In this document: positions 5,542 to 5,601 of the stretch, one piece after another | Layout: each line of letters starts with the position of its first letter | Numbering within the stretch: position 1 is the stretch's first letter | DNA from: Chroococcidiopsidaceae cyanobacterium CP_BM_RX_35 | GTDB taxonomy: Bacteria > Cyanobacteriota > Cyanobacteriia > Cyanobacteriales > Chroococcidiopsidaceae | DNA length: 5,601 nucleotides | Reading direction: 5' to 3' | NCBI GenBank assembly: GCA_019242465.1 | Contig: JAFAVL010000461.1 | Span: 1 to 5,601 of the forward strand | Notes under the pieces: model-generated | Seen by the model: the letters and a program-made list of their open reading frames with translations, nothing else | What the model was told of the DNA's origin: nothing | The model's database searches: none | Translations under genes and position numbers: made by a program

Positions 5542-5601
5542 GGTAGTATAACAAAATGTGAATATACAAGCAACGACCATCTTACTTACCAATTTGCACC
5601 T
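5542..5601. other. Start of the spacer after rlmB
   Basis: AT-rich sequence with no open frame of note (the only ATG, at 5556, is followed directly by TGA), no hairpin and no T-tract. Whatever ends the rlmB transcript lies beyond the window or does not rely on an obvious intrinsic terminator. Confidence 0.5.

Noticed and set aside
1..5601. CRISPR arrays, tRNA genes, transposases, prophage or defence genes
   Set aside because: No regularly spaced repeats, cloverleaf sequences or protein motifs of these kinds were seen on either strand.

Overview
The window looks like ordinary chromosomal DNA from a cyanobacterium. The evidence is three perfect copies of the cyanobacterial palindrome GCGATCGC (HIP1) in 5.6 kb, protein sequences that read as cyanobacterial versions of their families, and a gene order (trpD, carA, STAS protein, Mini-ribonuclease III, RlmB) that I recall from cyanobacterial chromosomes. 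The genus cannot be fixed from this sequence alone. There is no sign of phage, transposase, toxin-antitoxin, CRISPR or tRNA genes.

Layout from left to right. Positions 1-795 (+) hold the C-terminal three quarters of trpD (tryptophan synthesis), cut by the window edge. It converges, with a 24-base gap, on a minus-strand gene (820-1749 or 820-1800) for a predicted lipoprotein with a retropepsin-like aspartic protease domain. That gene is divergent from carA (1935-3083, +), the glutamine amidotransferase subunit of carbamoyl-phosphate synthetase. The shared upstream region carries G-rich repeats and a good extended -10 element. Next comes a small STAS-domain anti-sigma factor antagonist (best read as 3157-3525), which appears to start at a rare ATT codon behind a perfect AGGAGG. 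A 311-base gap follows, with a likely terminator, a strong GC-rich palindrome and a second hairpin. Mini-ribonuclease III (3837-4301) and the SpoU-family rRNA methyltransferase rlmB (4438-5541) follow, separated by a leader with several inverted repeats. The last 60 bases hold no recognisable gene.

The genes mostly serve core metabolism and ribosome biogenesis. TrpD and CarA belong to amino-acid and pyrimidine/arginine synthesis. Mini-III and RlmB both act on 23S rRNA (end maturation and 2'-O-methylation), so their adjacency makes functional sense. The STAS protein is a regulator whose partners are not in the window, and the protease is the only envelope protein.

I do not see an undescribed multi-gene system here. 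The best leads are the ATT start of the STAS gene, the architecture of the lipoprotein protease, and the palindromic elements in the two gaps around the Mini-III gene.
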